Of a DNA stretch of 18,784 nucleotides, positions 16,528-18,784 are shown in pieces. A program made the position numbers and the translations under genes. Source of the DNA: Bacteroidaceae bacterium (GTDB lineage Bacteria; Bacteroidota; Bacteroidia; Bacteroidales; Bacteroidaceae); assembly GCA_016302435.1 (NCBI GenBank), contig JAEDNQ010000022.1:1-18784 (forward strand). The letters run 5' to 3'. The number at the start of each line of letters is the position of its first letter. Within the stretch, counting starts at the first letter, position 1. The notes beneath the pieces are model-generated. The model was given only the letters and a program-made list of their open reading frames with translations. It was not told where the DNA came from and made no database searches.

Positions 16528-18648
16528 ATGAATACTAAAAGCATTAAGAGACATATACTTCGCGCAGCAGCAGTCACACTCCCACTCTGCGGCATGACAT
16601 ACCTCAGCTCGTGCGAAGACTTGATGACAGTAGACACAGGCGACAAGGCATACGTCAACGCTCAAGACACACTCTACTCCTACCTCGGCATCATGCGCGC
16701 CATGCAGGATGTGGCAGAGCGACAGGTCATCCTCGGAGAGATACGCGGCGACCTCGTCAGCTCTACCGACTACACCACTGACACCCTCTTCGCCATCTCC
16801 AACTTCGACGACCCGCAAGACAAGACATGCTCCATGCTCCAGGTCAGCGACTACTATAACGTCATCAACAACTGCAACTTCTACATAGCCAACGCCGACA
16901 CAGCAGCCATCAAGTCAAACATCAAGTACATGGTGCCTGAATATGCACAGGTAAAGGCTGTCAGAGCATGGGCATACCTCCAGCTCGTCAAGAACTACAA
17001 GGAAGTGCCTTACATCACCCAGCCAGTCACTGACCTCGGTGTCATCGAACACTTCGACATGAGCAACACCGTCAATAAGGATAACCTCATCGACAAGATC
17101 ATCGAAGACGGCATCCTCCAGTTCCTCGACACACCTTATCCACAGTATGGCTCATCTACATCCAATTGGGGTATCTTCAACAATGGTAACGTAGATTTCT
17201 CTGCCAAGATGTTCTTTATGCCCATCCGCGTCATCCTCGGCGACCTCTACCTCCTCCGCGGAGCCAGCACAGCCGACTATGAGCAGGCAGCCAACTACTA
17301 CTACGACTACCTCAAGAAAGAAGATGTGCCTATCGTCCAAGACTACACAGTAGCCTTACAGGGACGCAACGGCTCATACGCCTACTCATCTGTAGGTTGG
17401 GGCTCATACGCCAACAAATACGCTGGCAGCAACGAAGTCATCTCCCTCATCCCAGGCTCAGCCAACGCTGGCTTCGGCAAGATGCTCACACGCGTGGCAG
17501 ACATCTTCGGCTACACACCATCGTCCTCACAGTCGTCCAGCAACAAGACAGAGACCGATGCCAACGGCAACGTGAGCAACTCCACCGACGCCAACGGCAA
17601 CGAGACCTTCGAAGCCTCAGGAGCCATCAGCGTCACTCGCACCTACAAGCGCCAATACGCACCTTCATGCGCCTTCGACGATGTCTTCAACCAGCAAACC
17701 TACGTCCAGTACTCCCAGCTGACTTCCAGCAAACTCTCCGTCTCCTACTACAAGAATTGCGACGGCCGCCGCTACTGGTCACAAGAAGACTACAAGTATG
17801 AAGGTGAAGGCTACCCACTCTGCTCCAAGGCAGCCAGAGGCTCAGCGTTCTACTACTCCATCCCCACCTACCGCAAGACACTCATCTGGCTGCGCTTAGC
17901 CGAGGCCATCAACCGAGCAGGCTATCCAGAATTTGCCTTCGCCATCCTCAAGGACGGAATCAACCAGTACACCCTCCCACAGATTGTCACACGTGTCCGC
18001 TACGAGGACAAGCTCGACGAAAATGGACAGCCCATCCCCATCTGGAATGCTGATCAGACCGAAATCCTCGGATATGAACAGGTTGAGATACCATACCGCG
18101 AACTCGACTACGGCAGCTATGGAGCTATGTACTATGTCACAGACACCCTCCGCCTCCAGGCCTTCAACGCCAAGTTCAACTTCACCGATGAGGTGTGGAA
18201 CTCCACCTACGGCATCCACGCACGCGGCTGCGGCATGATCAGCGAGAATGGCAACTGGACATCAGCCAACGAAGACGAGATATCCACCAGCATCTCCGGC
18301 TATCGCGACAGCATCTATTATGACTACGAAAACCTCCTCACTGCCAAGGGTGTCGACCTCGCAAAGGCTACAGAGTCAGACATCATCAATGCAGTCGAAA
18401 ACATCATCGTTGACGAGCTCGCCCTTGAGACAGCCTTCGAAGGCAACCGCTTCACTGACCTCGTGCGCATAGCAGAGCACAAGAACGCCTCTGGCTTCGA
18501 CGGCACAGATTGGCTCGCACGTAAGATAGCCAACCGTGGCACCAAAGCAGCCACCGAAGAGGCAGCAGCAGTAGAAGGATTCGACGCTGCCCTATATGCC
18601 AAGCTCAAGGACACCAAGCGCTGGTACTTCTCACTTCCAAAAGAGTAA
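16528..18648 (+). CDS. SusD/RagB-like surface ligand-binding lipoprotein (second pair)
   Basis: This 706-residue lipoprotein (LSSC, Cys29, followed by Glu-Asp) is the predicted lid of the second SusC-like channel. Helical SusD-core segments are visible, such as YYNVINNCNFYIANAD and VKAVRAWAYLQLVKNYKEVPYIT. The C-terminal hallmarks are YRKTLIWLRLAEAINRAGY from 448 and VDELALETAFEGNRFTDLVRI from 628. It is long for a SusD protein. Part of the extra length is a low-complexity Ser/Asn/Thr insertion (about 328-365) carrying a tandem TDANGN repeat starting at residues 343 and 353, which is probably a flexible surface loop. It is the last gene before the terminator. Family assignment is secure; the ligand is unknown. 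Confidence 0.94.
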   Translation: MNTKSIKRHILRAAAVTLPLCGMTYLSSCEDLMTVDTGDKAYVNAQDTLYSYLGIMRAMQDVAERQVILGEIRGDLVSSTDYTTDTLFAISNFDDPQDKTCSMLQVSDYYNVINNCNFYIANADTAAIKSNIKYMVPEYAQVKAVRAWAYLQLVKNYKEVPYITQPVTDLGVIEHFDMSNTVNKDNLIDKIIEDGILQFLDTPYPQYGSSTSNWGIFNNGNVDFSAKMFFMPIRVILGDLYLLRGASTADYEQAANYYYDYLKKEDVPIVQDYTVALQGRNGSYAYSSVGWGSYANKYAGSNEVISLIPGSANAGFGKMLTRVADIFGYTPSSSQSSSNKTETDANGNVSNSTDANGNETFEASGAISVTRTYKRQYAPSCAFDDVFNQQTYVQYSQLTSSKLSVSYYKNCDGRRYWSQEDYKYEGEGYPLCSKAARGSAFYYSIPTYRKTLIWLRLAEAINRAGYPEFAFAILKDGINQYTLPQIVTRVRYEDKLDENGQPIPIWNADQTEILGYEQVEIPYRELDYGSYGAMYYVTDTLRLQAFNAKFNFTDEVWNSTYGIHARGCGMISENGNWTSANEDEISTSISGYRDSIYYDYENLLTAKGVDLAKATESDIINAVENIIVDELALETAFEGNRFTDLVRIAEHKNASGFDGTDWLARKIANRGTKAATEEAAAVEGFDAALYAKLKDTKRWYFSLPKE
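17554..17602 (+). repeat. Short in-frame tandem repeat in the second SusD-like gene
   Basis: The 19-nt unit at 17554-17572 recurs at 17584-17602 with a single T/C difference and a 30-nt period. It encodes TDANGN twice within a Ser/Asn-rich loop. This kind of repeat can vary in copy number by slippage, changing loop length in steps of ten residues without a frameshift. Confidence 0.6.
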
Positions 18649-18693
18649 GTAACGCACTGACTTCACAACAATAGGTACACTATTAATATCGCA

Positions 18694-18733
18694 AATGGCT
18701 GAGTATAAATCAATATACTCAGCCATTAGTTTT
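18694..18733 (+). terminator. Intrinsic terminator of the operon
   Basis: A perfect 14-bp stem (18694-18707 with 18714-18727, core GGCTGAG/CTCAGCC) encloses a 6-nt AATCAA loop and is followed by AGTTTT. It sits 45 nt after the last stop codon. The A+T flanks of the stem mean it could also terminate transcription from the opposite side. Confidence 0.8.
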
Positions 18734-18784
18734 AAGGGGTGTTCTATAAATTAGCTTGAGGCGATTTTGAGGCTATCATGCAGC
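18734..18784. other. Unassigned sequence at the right edge
   Basis: About 50 nt follow the terminator. No gene can be called. The stretch beginning GGGGTGTTCTATAAATTAGC has the look of an insertion-sequence end, but no matching inverted repeat lies within the window, so this is only a suspicion. Confidence 0.3.

Larger units (their letters stand above)
251..18733 (+). other. Putative seven-gene operon (FAS1-SusC-SusD-FAS1-FAS1-SusC-SusD)
   Basis: Seven genes run in the same direction, with spacers of 26, 74, 58, 190, 20 and 89 nt. A promoter match precedes the first gene and a strong hairpin follows the last. All seven products have export signals to the outer membrane or cell surface. No internal promoter match or U-tract terminator was seen. 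The 190-nt spacer before 11208 is the most likely place for an internal processing site or start. That this is a single transcript is inferred from spacing and orientation. Confidence 0.6.

Noticed and set aside
1..18784. CRISPR array, tRNA or rRNA genes
   Set aside because: No regularly spaced direct repeats and no tRNA or rRNA signatures were seen on either strand.

Overview
The window looks like a piece of a Bacteroidota chromosome, most likely order Bacteroidales (Prevotellaceae or Muribaculaceae would fit; the genus cannot be fixed from this sequence). The evidence is two SusC/SusD-type outer-membrane uptake pairs, lipoproteins whose mature N-termini carry acidic residues right after the lipid-bearing cysteine, a Bacteroidota-type -7 promoter element (TATATTTG, matching TAnnTTTG), and starts preceded by A-rich sequence rather than a Shine-Dalgarno motif. 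Coding DNA is roughly half G+C with heavy use of CTC, ATC, AAC and GAC codons; the spacers are mostly A+T-rich.

Layout, all on the + strand: (1) 1-509 is non-coding, with a perfect 16-bp inverted repeat (40-119), a predicted promoter (about 229-258) and an untranslated leader of about 245 nt. (2) 510-3455 encodes a large surface lipoprotein with about four FAS1 (fasciclin) domains. (3) 3482-6889 and 6964-8871 encode the first SusC-like transporter and SusD-like lipoprotein. (4) 8930-11017 and 11208-13091 encode two further FAS1 lipoproteins, each with two FAS1 domains plus a C-terminal beta-rich domain; a 190-nt C-rich spacer with nested repeats separates them. (5) 13112-16438 and 16528-18648 encode a second, more divergent SusC-like/SusD-like pair. 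(6) A strong hairpin at 18694-18727 ends the unit, followed by about 50 nt of unassigned sequence.

The seven genes are tightly packed and most simply form one operon of about 18.4 kb. SusC-like proteins are TonB-dependent outer-membrane channels and SusD-like proteins are their surface lids that capture ligand. The three FAS1 lipoproteins occupy the place that SusE/SusF-type surface binding proteins take in classical polysaccharide-utilisation loci. The window encodes no glycoside hydrolase, polysaccharide lyase, sulfatase, peptidase or regulator, so the substrate cannot be inferred. The most unusual aspect is the combination of two transporter pairs and three multi-domain FAS1 lipoproteins in one apparent transcription unit without enzymes. 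Hairpins also sit in both SusC/SusD spacers, and a repeat-bearing element lies between the two mid-operon FAS1 genes.
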